Shown here in pieces: positions 1 to 6,788 of a stretch of DNA of 14,609 bases. The DNA lies in contig JAEYPG010000461.1 in assembly GCA_023410975.1 (NCBI GenBank), positions 1-14,609 on the forward strand. Reading direction: 5' to 3'. The stretch's first letter is position 1. Each line of letters begins with the position of its first letter. The notes beneath the pieces were generated by a model that worked only from the letters and a program-made list of their open reading frames with translations, was not told the origin of the DNA and made no database searches. This DNA comes from Pseudomonadota bacterium (GTDB lineage Bacteria; Pseudomonadota; Gammaproteobacteria; Burkholderiales; Burkholderiaceae_C). The translations under genes and the position numbers were made by a program.

Positions 1-779
1 GGGTGGTGCTGGCCACCGGGGCGAAGCCGCAGGCGCTCATCGCCGCCGGGCTGTGTGAGCGCCACACGCCCAGCGGCGTGGCGCTGCGAGCCCACATGCG
101 CCACGAGGGCCTGGCGCAGCGGCTGCATGCGCTGGAAGTGGTGTGGCACCGCAAGCTGCGCGGCGGCTACGGCTGGATCTTTCCGGGGCCGGGGGCCGTG
201 TTCAACATCGGCGCCGGGCTGCTGGGCAGCCACCAAGCCGACGCGCAGGGCCACGGCCACATGCAGCCCGTGAACCTGCGCCAGCTGTTTGCGGATTTCT
301 GCGAGGTCTACGCCCCGGCGCGCGAGCTGATGGCCGAGGGCGAGATGGTGGGCGAGCTCAAGGGCGCGCCGCTGCGCTGCTCGCTCACCGGCGCGCGCTG
401 GTCGCGGTCCGGGATGCTGGTGTGCGGCGAGGCCGCGGGCAGCACCTACGCCTTCACCGGCGAGGGCATCGGCAAGGCCATGGAGACGGGCATGCTGGCG
501 GCACAGGCGCTGCAGGCAGCCCGTCCGGAGTCGCTGTCCGACGCGCAGGTGCGCGCGCGCTACGAGCAGTCGATGCAGGCGCTGCGCCCGCGCTTCGCGC
601 TCTACGAGAAAGCCAACCGCATCAACGACCATCCCTGGCTGGCCGACCTGGTGATCTGGCGCGCGCGGCAGAGCCCCTCGATCCTGAGGCGCCTCAGCGG
701 CGTGCTGGACGAGCGCAGCAACCCCGGCCACCTGCTGAGCGTGCGCGGGCTGATGAAGCTGCTCGTGCCCGGCCAGTAA
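1..779 (+). CDS. NAD(P)/FAD-dependent oxidoreductase, geranylgeranyl reductase family (5' truncated)
   Basis: The gene is open at the left window edge; the reading frame runs from base 3 to the TAA at 777-779, giving about 258 residues. The N-terminal Rossmann dinucleotide-binding domain lies outside. The visible part starts with VVLATGA, the strand that closes the FAD domain, and continues with a substrate-domain region holding GGYGWIFP, as in geranylgeranyl reductase and halogenase-like flavoproteins. The second FAD motif is LVCGEAAGSTYAFTGEGIG, matching the GDAAG...GEGI pattern of this group. These enzymes reduce or oxidise lipid or isoprenoid-type substrates; nothing here fixes the substrate. 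A GC-rich hairpin follows the stop. The family is fairly sure, the reaction is not. Confidence 0.8.
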   Translation, partial: VVLATGAKPQALIAAGLCERHTPSGVALRAHMRHEGLAQRLHALEVVWHRKLRGGYGWIFPGPGAVFNIGAGLLGSHQADAQGHGHMQPVNLRQLFADFCEVYAPARELMAEGEMVGELKGAPLRCSLTGARWSRSGMLVCGEAAGSTYAFTGEGIGKAMETGMLAAQALQAARPESLSDAQVRARYEQSMQALRPRFALYEKANRINDHPWLADLVIWRARQSPSILRRLSGVLDERSNPGHLLSVRGLMKLLVPGQ

Positions 780-802
780 GGGGCGATCCAAGACCGCGGC
801 CG

Positions 803-821
803 GCGGCGGGCCTCCCGCCGC
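803..821 (+). other. GC-rich hairpin after the oxidoreductase stop
   Basis: GCGGCGGG (803-810) and CCCGCCGC (814-821) form a perfect 8-bp stem with a 3-base loop, 23 bases past the TAA of the oxidoreductase. No T-tract follows, so it is not a standard intrinsic terminator. It may stabilise the 3' end of the mRNA or slow read-through into the next gene. This is inference from sequence only. Confidence 0.35.
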
Positions 822-856
822 GGGACGCGCCCACGGCCTCCTGCACAATTCCCGCC

Positions 857-1609
857 ATGTGCCAACTCCTGGGCATGAATGCCAACACGCCGACCGACGT
901 GATGTTCAGCTTCACGGGGCTGGCCACCCGTGCGCACGAGCACAAGGACGGCTTCGGCATCGCCTTCTTCGAGGACCGCGGCGTGCGGCTGTTCGTGGAC
1001 CACTACGGCGCGCGCCAGTCGCCGGTGGCCGAGCTGCTGCAGCGCTGCCCCATTCGCAGCCAGAACGTCATCGCCCACATCCGCAAGGCCACGCACGGGC
1101 GCACCGCGCTGGAGAACACGCATCCGTTCATGCGCGAGCTCTGGGGCCGCTACTGGGTGTTCGCCCACAACGGCGACCTCAAGAGCTTCGAGCCGCGGCT
1201 GCATGGCGCCTTCCGGCCCGTGGGCGACACCGACAGCGAGCGCGCCTTCTGCTGGCTGATGCAGGAGCTGGCCAAGGCGCATGCCAGCGTGCCGGCGCTG
1301 CCGGAGCTCACGCGCACGCTCGCGGAGCTGGTGCCGCAGCTCAATGCGCAGGGCAGCTTCAACTTCCTGCTCTCCAACGGCCAGGCGCTGTGGGCGCACG
1401 GCTCCACGCGGCTGTTCTGGCTGCAGCGCCGCCACCCCTTCCGGCCCACGCGGCTGCGCGACGAGGACTTGACGGTGGACTTCTCCCAGCTCACCACGCC
1501 GCAGGACCGCGTGGCCGTGATCGCCACCGAGCCGCTGACCGCGGACGAGGAGTGGACGCCCTTCGCGCCCGGGGAACTGCGGCTGTTCATCGACGGCGCG
1601 CCGGCCTGA
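857..1609 (+). CDS. Class II glutamine amidotransferase, YafJ-like
   Basis: This is a 250-residue protein. The start at ATG 857 is fixed by the chemistry: class II (Ntn-type) amidotransferases need Cys2 after removal of Met1, and the protein begins MCQLLGMNA. Other family marks are DGFGIAFFE, the HIRKATHG segment, ENTHPF, and FAHNGDL, which together form the glutamine-binding pocket that releases ammonia from glutamine. The length fits YafJ-type single-domain proteins. No synthase domain is fused, so the acceptor of the ammonia is unknown; related proteins act in nucleotide or ergothioneine-type pathways or are uncharacterised. It lies 77 bases after the oxidoreductase on the same strand and converges with the HDOD gene. 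No clear Shine-Dalgarno sequence is visible. Confidence 0.88.
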   Translation: MCQLLGMNANTPTDVMFSFTGLATRAHEHKDGFGIAFFEDRGVRLFVDHYGARQSPVAELLQRCPIRSQNVIAHIRKATHGRTALENTHPFMRELWGRYWVFAHNGDLKSFEPRLHGAFRPVGDTDSERAFCWLMQELAKAHASVPALPELTRTLAELVPQLNAQGSFNFLLSNGQALWAHGSTRLFWLQRRHPFRPTRLRDEDLTVDFSQLTTPQDRVAVIATEPLTADEEWTPFAPGELRLFIDGAPA

Positions 1610-1636
1610 AGCCGCTTGCACCGCCGCCAGGGGGCG

Positions 1637-2452
1637 TCAGTCGCCAGCGCCCTGGGGTTGCTCATGCACGCGCCGCGCCGTTTCCAGCAGCCTGTCCGGC
1701 TGCACCCCGGCGGGCTCCGCCACACGCTGCACCGTCTCTTTCAGGCGGTCGGGTTCGTGCATCAGGCTATGCGCCACGGCTGACAGTGCCAGCACCAGCG
1801 GTCGCTGCAGCCCTGGGGGAAAAGGAGCGCCGCGCTGCACGGCAATGTGGTGGCGCACGCAGGCCACGGCCGAGCCGGCCAGCCCCCAGCTCTCGCACAG
1901 GGCCGCGCCCAGCGCGTCATGGCTCACGCCAAAGCGCTGGCGCTCCAGCCGAGTCAGTGCCACGTCGTCGTCGCCGGCATCCTTGAGCATGGTGCGGTAG
2001 TGCGCACAGTCGTGGCGGAACAGCACCGCCTTGCCGCACTCCTCGAACAGGCCGGCGGAGTGAGCGGCCCAGCCGTCGGTGGTGCTCAGGCGCTGCGCCA
2101 TGCGGCCCATGAGCAGCCCGCGCTTGACGGCGCGCTGCCACAACGGTTCCAGCTCCAGCGCCGGTGGGAAGACGGCGCGCAGTCCGAACTCGAAAGTGAT
2201 GGCCGCCACCTCGCGCAGGCCAAGGTACGTCAAGGCTTGGTGCACCGTCTGCACGCGGCCACGCAGTCCGTAGAGCGAGGAGTTGACGGCACGCAGCACG
2301 GCTGCGGCCAGCGCCATGTCAGTCTCGATGAGCGCGGAAACGGCCTGCAGGCCGGTGTCTTCACGCGACAGCAGCGGCGTGAGCTGCGCCAGCGCGTGGG
2401 GTTGGGTCGGAATGTCGACGTCGAGGCGACGTAGTTCAGGATCGACGGGCAT
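1637..2452 (-). CDS. HDOD domain protein
   Basis: The predicted protein has 271 residues from ATG 2452; a GTG 30 bases upstream (2482) is also in frame but less likely. It is a stand-alone HDOD domain, an HD-like signalling fold with no phosphodiesterase activity. Typical features are an N-terminal helical part with AAAVLRAVNSSLYG and VQTVHQALTYLGL, followed by GLFEECGKAVL, where an active HD protein would carry LHDIGK. The HD metal ligands are therefore replaced by EE, as usual for HDOD. Such proteins act as regulatory adaptors in motility, stress and biofilm signalling. No output domain (EAL, GGDEF, kinase) is fused. It lies 69 bases downstream of the TSUP gene on the same strand and may be cotranscribed. 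The specific role is unknown. Confidence 0.85.
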   Translation of the reverse strand: MPVDPELRRLDVDIPTQPHALAQLTPLLSREDTGLQAVSALIETDMALAAAVLRAVNSSLYGLRGRVQTVHQALTYLGLREVAAITFEFGLRAVFPPALELEPLWQRAVKRGLLMGRMAQRLSTTDGWAAHSAGLFEECGKAVLFRHDCAHYRTMLKDAGDDDVALTRLERQRFGVSHDALGAALCESWGLAGSAVACVRHHIAVQRGAPFPPGLQRPLVLALSAVAHSLMHEPDRLKETVQRVAEPAGVQPDRLLETARRVHEQPQGAGD

Positions 2453-2521
2453 GGCACAGCCTGCGGTGCGGGGGGCAAACACGGCGATGGTACGCGGCAG
2501 GCGCGTGCAGACGCATACGTA

Positions 2522-3283
2522 TCACAGCCGTAATGCGTCAAAGCTGGTCTTCAGGATCAACGCACTCACCACAGTGATGAAAATTGCACGCACGAAACCG
2601 GCGCCATGGCGCAGTGCCAGCCGCGTGCCCAGCAGGCTGCCGCCCACGTTGGCCGCGGCCAGCACCGGGGCGATGTGCCACCACACGTGGCCCTTGGGCG
2701 CGAACAGCGCCAGTGCCGCGATGTTGGTGGCCAGGTTCAGCAGCTTGGCGCTGGCCGAAGCGTGCAGGAAGTCGTAGCCCAGCACGCGCACGAACAGGAA
2801 CACAAAGAAGCTGCCGGTGCCCGGGCCAAAGAAACCGTCGTAGAAGCCCACCGTGGCGCCTACCACGGCGGCGGCCAGCGCCTCGTGGCGGCCGACGAAG
2901 CGCGGGCGGTGGGTACGGCCCAGGTCCTTGCGCGCCAACGTGTAGACGAGCACCGCCAGCAGCAGCAACGGCAGGGCGCGCTTGAGCCCCGAGGGGCTGA
3001 CCAGCGTAACGGCCCAGGCGCCCAGGAAAGCGGACACGAGCGCTGCCACCACCGCCGGCCACAGCGTGCGCCAGTTCAGCTGCACGCGGCGCGCGTACTG
3101 CGTGCAGGCCCAGGCCGTGCCCCAGACCGAGGCGCTCTTGTTGGTGCCCAGCAGCGTGGCCGGCACGGCTTGGGGGTAGACCGCGAACAGCGCCGGCGTG
3201 AGTACCAGCCCGCCGCCGCCAACGATGGCATCGATGAAACCCGCTAAGGCCGAAGCCAGGGCAACCAGCAGCAATTCAGACAT
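2522..3283 (-). CDS. TauE/SafE (TSUP) family membrane permease
   Basis: The 253-residue integral membrane protein starts at ATG 3283. A TTG at 3313 would extend it by ten residues, but that codon lies in the T-tract of a terminator, so the ATG is preferred. The N-terminus has SALAGFIDAIVGGGGLVLTPAL, the hallmark first repeat of TSUP/DUF81 transporters, followed by LLGTNKSAS. A second repeat near the middle reads GFYDGFFGPGTGSFFVF, with ASAKLLNLATN after it. Family members export or import sulfite, sulfonates or related organic anions; the substrate here cannot be told. About seven or eight hydrophobic segments are visible. The start lies only 29 bases past a strong terminator, leaving little room for a promoter of its own. 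Confidence 0.88.
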   Translation of the reverse strand: MSELLLVALASALAGFIDAIVGGGGLVLTPALFAVYPQAVPATLLGTNKSASVWGTAWACTQYARRVQLNWRTLWPAVVAALVSAFLGAWAVTLVSPSGLKRALPLLLLAVLVYTLARKDLGRTHRPRFVGRHEALAAAVVGATVGFYDGFFGPGTGSFFVFLFVRVLGYDFLHASASAKLLNLATNIAALALFAPKGHVWWHIAPVLAAANVGGSLLGTRLALRHGAGFVRAIFITVVSALILKTSFDALRL

Positions 3284-3311
3284 GAACAACAGAAAAGCGG
3301 AGATGCGGGAC

Positions 3312-3340
3312 AAAAAAAAGGCGCCGGTCGAACCGGCGCC
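3312..3340 (-). terminator. Intrinsic terminator after the GMC oxidoreductase remnant
   Basis: GGCGCCGGT (3320-3328) pairs perfectly with ACCGGCGCC (3332-3340) around a 3-base loop, a 9-bp GC-rich stem. On the minus strand it is followed by eight T residues (A 3312-3319 on the plus strand). It lies 43 bases past the stop of the GMC remnant, so it probably ended that gene's transcript. It also sits just ahead of the TSUP start codon. Confidence 0.85.
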
Positions 3341-3382
3341 CTTGAATTGTGACAGCGGGCCGCTATGGGGGCGGCGCTTCGC

Positions 3383-3936
3383 TCACTTCTTTGAATCGTT
3401 CTGAACAGTCTCCTCGGCCTCCGTCCAGACAACGCCTGCCGAGGAGGCGGCGTCGCTGCGAGTCCGCGCAATGTAAGCAGTTGCGTTACCCCCGACATCG
3501 GTATTTACCCGGTTGAGTGTGTCCGACGGTGTCTCCCGCAGCATCCAGTGCGCGGCACGCCTGGCGATCAGAGGGTGGGCGAGTTGGTGTTGCCGCTGGT
3601 GATCGTGGGCATCACGCTGGCGTCAGCCACGCGCAGTCCGCGCAGCCGCAACCGGGCATCGACCACCGCCTGCCTGTCTCGTCCGCGCGCCCCATGCGGC
3701 AGGTGCCCACGGGATGGAAGATGGTGGTGCCGATGTCACCGGCCAGCCGCGCGAGCCGGGGTTGAGGTTGCAGACGCTGGCGGTGAAGGCGTCGAAGGCG
3801 TGCAGAGGCTCTCCGAAGGCATCCAGCGACAGTGGCTGCACGTGGTACTGCAAGTCAGGCCAGGCGCGCGAGGAGTCCGAGCGGGTGAAGGCGCCGAGTT
3901 GAGAGGGCGCCATGCTCATCGGACCACTGCGCCTTA
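3383..3936 (-). pseudogene. GMC family oxidoreductase, C-terminal remnant with frameshifts and an internal deletion
   Basis: Read leftward from the IS element, the minus strand gives GPMSMAPSQLGAFTRSD, PDLQYHVQPLSLDAFGEPLH and FTASVCNLNPGSRG. A joint near 3745-3755 changes frame to LAGDIGTTIFHPVGTCRMGR, a shift near 3671-3682 leads to VVDARLRLRGLRVADASV and SGNTNSPTL, and a third shift near 3570 leads to IARRAAHW. These are successive C-terminal blocks of choline-dehydrogenase-like GMC flavoproteins, including the catalytic His (FHPVGTC) and the NTN block. About 50-60 residues normally found between CNL.P.SRG and LAGDIG are missing. The N-terminal FAD domain is absent: only the IS and a short unrelated stretch lie to the right. 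The last frame runs to the TGA at 3383. The gene is clearly non-functional; the original substrate is unknown. Confidence 0.85.
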
Positions 3937-4999
3937 GAGGGTGTAGACAGATTCAACCCTGAACGGCCCGCCTGCGCACCAGAAGCTGCGCCTCTGCTAG
4001 CCCTGCCCAAGCCGTCGATGTACTGAGCTTGCGATCGTGGTGCATCACCAGGCGGCGGCAGCGCTCCGTCCAGGCGTGTGTGCGCTCAACAACCCGGCGC
4101 GCTTGGGTAGCACTATGAAGCCGGTGGGCACCGTGGCGCGCGGCTCGTCGCTGTATTGGCCATGGAACACATATATGCATCGCGGTGGCCGGGGTGACGC
4201 ACTACCTGAACATCGATCCCGTGCGCCTCGTGCAACGCCATCGCGCACTGGCCGCTGTAGGCGCCGTCAACGAACAAAGTCTTGATTGATGGCGGCTTGG
4301 CACAGGCCTGCGCTACCACGTCGGTGGCGCCGTCGCGGTCCGTCACGCTGGCCGCCGTCACGCTCACCGCCAGCAGCAGCCCCATCGTGTCCACGAGCAT
4401 GTGCCGCTTGCGGCCCTTGACTTTCTTGGCGCCATCGAAGCCGCTCTCGCCGCCTTGCGGCGATCCGCGCATGGACTGCGCATCCAGCACAGCAGCGCTG
4501 GGCAGGGCGTGGCGCCCGAGACGCCCGCGCCACTGCTGGCGCCGTCGATCTGCATGGCTTCGAATGCACCTTGCGCTGGCCAACGGCTGAAGGACTTGTA
4601 GGCCGTTGAACGCTTGGGCAGCCGCCGCCAAGCGCAGCCTGTGCGCAACCCATAGCAGCAGGCATCTGCCAGCGTGTGCCGATCCAGCCGCGGTGGCATG
4701 CCGCGTCCGCCAGCGTGGTGCCCGAAGAGGTCGGCCACCCGCGCCCATTCCGTGTCAGTGAGGCAGCAGCTGTAGTCCAAGCCGTTGTGCTCGCGGCGGT
4801 GGGCGGCCCCGTGTACCCGTAGGTGCGCCGCCACGATCTCGCGCAGCACCAGCAAGTGCTTCTCGGTGAGCGAACGAGGACGGCCGCCGTGGTTAACCCC
4901 GTCCGTACCCCGGTCCTTTGCTGAGCCCATGGCCGTCTTCGGATGCGAAGAGCCCTTGACGCGCCAATTGGCGCGCCGGTCGAATCTGTCTACACCCTC
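3937..4999 (-). mobile_element. IS5-family insertion sequence, degenerate
   Basis: The ends are perfect 18-bp inverted repeats: GAGGGTGTAGACAGATTC at 3937-3954 and its complement at 4982-4999. They extend to 22 bp with one mismatch. The element is flanked by TTA on both sides (3934-3936 and 5000-5002), which fits the 2-3 base TA/TNA target duplications of IS5-family subgroups. Its length is 1063 bp. The single transposase gene on the minus strand is broken across frames, so this copy cannot move without help. It sits exactly at the broken edge of the GMC oxidoreductase remnant. Confidence 0.87.
3953..4930 (-). pseudogene. IS5-family (DDE) transposase, frameshifted
   Basis: The protein is spread over three minus-strand frames. 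The N-terminal part (4930 to about 4570) holds GRPRSLTEKHLLVLREIV, a helix-turn-helix-like start, then CLTDTEWARVADLF, GRGMPPR and CCYGLRTGCAWRRLP. The middle part (about 4550 to 4180) holds PSAAVLDAQSM, GAKKVKGRKRHMLVDTMGLL and KTLFVDGAYSGQ. A short stretch reads GFIVLPKRA (about 4130-4100), and the last frame gives RVVERTHAWTERCRRLVMHH. The catalytic D, D and E (LDAQS, VDGAY, VVERTHAW) are all recognisable but lie in different frames, with shifts near 4560, 4110-4200 and 4095. The stretch between the HTH and CLTDTEW is shorter than I expect for this group. Several separate shifts point to decay, not one programmed frameshift. Confidence 0.85.
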
Positions 5000-5002
5000 T
5001 TA

Positions 5003-5372
5003 GGCGATCGCCGAGAGAAGCACTACCGTGCCGTGCGTCAAACAAGGCAGGAAGGCATGGCACTGCCCCAGCGCGAATCGTTCGCAGACCGGCATGCACA
5101 ACGCTCCTCGTGGCGTCGCAACAGGCAATGCTACAGGTCGAAAAAGCGACGAAGGCTGTTCGTATTGCCAGCCCGGAAAGCCCGGGGTACCAGGGCTGTA
5201 CCTGGGTTTGCTACGGGTTTATCCTCAACCAGCAATACAACATTTAACTTCCCTGCCACGTGTGGCGCGGAAAGATTCCTTGATAATGGTTCGCCTGTGT
5301 CTGGATGCGGCGCCTTCGGTTGAGTGGTTCACGATGGGTTGAAGCTCCACATGGTATTGAGTGAGTGAGATT
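5003..5372. other. Gene-free region between the IS element and the RNA-binding protein gene
   Basis: I find no convincing gene in this 370-base stretch on either strand. It is less GC-rich than its surroundings, particularly 5210-5300. It does not carry a recognisable N-terminal half of the GMC oxidoreductase, although the minus frame leaving the IS insertion point stays open for about 30 codons. A GATAAT hexamer at 5282-5287 could be a -10 element for the downstream gene, but no good -35 sits at normal spacing. The region probably contains the promoter and leader of the RNA-binding protein gene. Confidence 0.5.
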
Positions 5373-5395
5373 GGAAAGGGGCTTCCCCATGGGAA
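5373..5395 (+). promoter_or_regulatory. Ribosome binding site and start codon within overlapping hairpins
   Basis: A purine-rich ribosome binding site (GGAAAGGGG, 5373-5381) lies 7 bases before ATG 5389 and supports this start over upstream in-frame codons. TTCCC (5383-5387) and GGGAA (5391-5395) are a perfect 5-bp inverted repeat with the start codon in the loop and edge. As an alternative, GGGG (5378-5381) can pair with CCCC (5385-5388). The two pairings exclude each other. This could gate initiation, for example with temperature or protein binding, but that is inference. Confidence 0.4.
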
Positions 5396-5844
5396 ATAAG
5401 TTGTATGTGGGCAATCTGGCCTACAGCGTCCGTGATGATTCTTTGCACGAGGCGTTCTCTCAGTTCGGTTCCGTGACCTCTGCGAAGGTGATGATGGACC
5501 GTGAAACCGGCCGCTCGAAGGGCTTCGGCTTTGTCGAGATGGGCTCGGATGCCGAGGCGCAGGCCGCCATCAACGGCATGAACGGTCAGGCCCTCGAAGG
5601 CCGCGCTATCGTGGTCAACGAAGCTCGTCCGCGTGAAGAGCGCCCGGGTGGTGGCTACGGCGGCGGCGGCGGTGGCCGCGGCGGCTACGGTGGTGGCGGC
5701 GGTGGCGGCTACGGTGGTGGTGGCGGCGGCTACGGTGGTGGCGGCGGTGGCCGCAGCCCCTACGGCGGCGGCGGTGGCCGCGGCGGCTACGGTGGCGGCG
5801 GCGGTGGCCGTGGCGGCTACGGTGGCGGCAGCAGCAGCTACTGA
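5389..5844 (+). CDS. Glycine-rich RRM RNA-binding protein
   Basis: This 151-residue protein has one RNA recognition motif (about residues 3-80) and a long glycine-rich tail. RNP2 is LYVGNL (residues 5-10) and RNP1 is KGFGFVEM, which together form the aromatic RNA-binding surface. The tail (about 86-151) is made of GGYGGGGGG-type units with scattered Arg (GGRGGYGG), like RGG/FG tails of eukaryotic and cyanobacterial glycine-rich RNA-binding proteins. In proteobacteria these single-RRM proteins are often cold- or stress-induced RNA chaperones; the mechanism is poorly defined. The start is ATG 5389, since MGNKLYVGNLAY is the usual N-terminus and a ribosome binding site precedes it. It is monocistronic, followed by a strong terminator, and faces the SDR gene convergently. 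Confidence 0.93.
   Translation: MGNKLYVGNLAYSVRDDSLHEAFSQFGSVTSAKVMMDRETGRSKGFGFVEMGSDAEAQAAINGMNGQALEGRAIVVNEARPREERPGGGYGGGGGGRGGYGGGGGGGYGGGGGGYGGGGGGRSPYGGGGGRGGYGGGGGGRGGYGGGSSSY
5643..5832 (+). repeat. Imperfect GGN/TAC tandem repeat coding the Gly-rich tail
   Basis: Short units built on GGCGGCTACGGTGGTGGC recur about eight times within the coding sequence, with changes mostly at third codon positions. They encode blocks of Gly broken by Tyr and Gly-Arg-Gly. Such arrays can change length by slippage or recombination, so tail length may vary between strains. All copies keep the reading frame. Confidence 0.8.
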
Positions 5845-5883
5845 CGCATTGATTGAGATTCCGGCCCTCACGGGCCGGCCTCC

Positions 5884-5920
5884 AAGGGCGCTGGCATAAA
5901 CCAGCGCCTTTCGTTCTTTT
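5884..5920 (+). terminator. Intrinsic terminator after the RNA-binding protein gene
   Basis: GGCGCTGG (5887-5894) pairs with CCAGCGCC (5901-5908) around the loop CATAAA, followed by TTTCGTTCTTTT. A second perfect hairpin just upstream (CCGGCCC 5861-5867 with GGGCCGG 5872-5878) has no T-tract. Together they form a double stem-loop 3' end for the preceding gene. Confidence 0.88.
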
Positions 5921-6017
5921 GGGGTTTCAGGCCGCTGATCGCGTTGGCTCACTCCATGGCGGGCTGTGCTCACACTGGATTTTTGTCAATCGTCAATCGC
6001 GTTTTGGCACCCTGAGC

Positions 6018-6788
6018 TCAACGACTGCGTCGCGGCTTGCGCGGCCGGCCCGAAAAAACGCGGTCGAACAATGCGTTCGGCAGCAAGCGCAACAGCCGCG
6101 CCACCACGGCCATTGGCCATGGAATGACACGGTAGCTGTCGCCGCGCTCGATCGCCCGCCATGCACTGCGCGCAAAGGCCTCGGGCGTCATCAGAAACGG
6201 CATCGGATAGGGATTGCCCTGCGTCAGCGGCGTGTTCACGTAGCCAGGACTGAGCGTGAGCACGCGCACTCCGAAGGGACGGCACTCCCCGCGCAGGCTC
6301 TCGCAATAAGCCAGCACTGCGGCCTTGCTGGCGCAGTAGGCGCCATGGCCCGGCAGCCCGCGGATGGCCGCCACGCTGCCGATGCCCACCAGCGTGCCCG
6401 CACGCCGCTCGCGCATGGGCGCCAGGAACGGGTGAAAGCTCGCAGCCATGCCCAGCACGTTGGTTTCCAGCGTCTCCCTGAGCACCTGCAGGTCCTCGAA
6501 ATCGGCGCTGTCGATGCCCACGCTGATGCCCGCATTGGCAATGACCACGTCTGGCAACCCATGCGCGGCGATGCACTCGCGGCCCACTGCCGCCATCGCC
6601 TGCGGATCGCGCACGTCGGCGGCATAGACGGCAATGCGCTGCGCCGCAGGCTGCTGCTGCGCCCAGTCCAGCAGAGCCTCCTTGCGCCGCGCCACCAGCA
6701 CCACGCGCCAGCCTTGGTCCAGTGCATGCGCAGCCAGCGCCTGCCCAATGCCGCTGGAACCGCCGGTGATGAAGACGAGGCGGCTCAA
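6018..6788 (-). CDS. Short-chain dehydrogenase/reductase (SDR)
   Basis: A classical SDR of 256 residues. Cofactor motif TGGSSGIG is at 8-15 and NAG at 85-87. The catalytic tetrad is N110, S138 (GIGSVA), Y151 and K155 (YCASK). ARR after the second strand suggests NADPH preference. The C-terminus, RLLRLLPNALFDRVFSGR plus a basic tail, resembles SDRs that associate with membranes or act on lipid-like substrates. The start is TTG 6788, which overlaps the lptC stop as TTGA; no in-frame ATG lies near, and the motif spacing needs this start. The 4-base overlap implies translation coupled to lptC, so expression follows the Kdo/LPS genes. The substrate is unknown. Confidence 0.88.
   Translation of the reverse strand: MSRLVFITGGSSGIGQALAAHALDQGWRVVLVARRKEALLDWAQQQPAAQRIAVYAADVRDPQAMAAVGRECIAAHGLPDVVIANAGISVGIDSADFEDLQVLRETLETNVLGMAASFHPFLAPMRERRAGTLVGIGSVAAIRGLPGHGAYCASKAAVLAYCESLRGECRPFGVRVLTLSPGYVNTPLTQGNPYPMPFLMTPEAFARSAWRAIERGDSYRVIPWPMAVVARLLRLLPNALFDRVFSGRPRKPRRSR

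Noticed and set aside
602..1621. 339-codon open frame on the minus strand opposite the oxidoreductase end and the amidotransferase
   Set aside because: High-GC shadow frame, rich in Arg, Ala and Gln without family motifs; the plus strand has clear conserved proteins.
1637..2452. Active HD-GYP or HD phosphodiesterase
   Set aside because: The HD metal ligands are replaced by EE and no GYP motif is present; it is a plain HDOD domain.
3937..4999. A programmed frameshift producing a functional two-ORF transposase
   Set aside because: Three or more separate shifts are needed to join the conserved blocks, and related elements of this type use a single frame; decay explains it better.
5643..5832. 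CRISPR-like or satellite array
   Set aside because: The repeats are coding, in frame and lack unique spacers.
5329..5973. Minus-strand 214-codon Ala/Thr-rich frame opposite the RNA-binding protein gene
   Set aside because: The Ala/Thr/Val repeat is only the complement of the Gly codons; the plus strand has RNP1 and RNP2.
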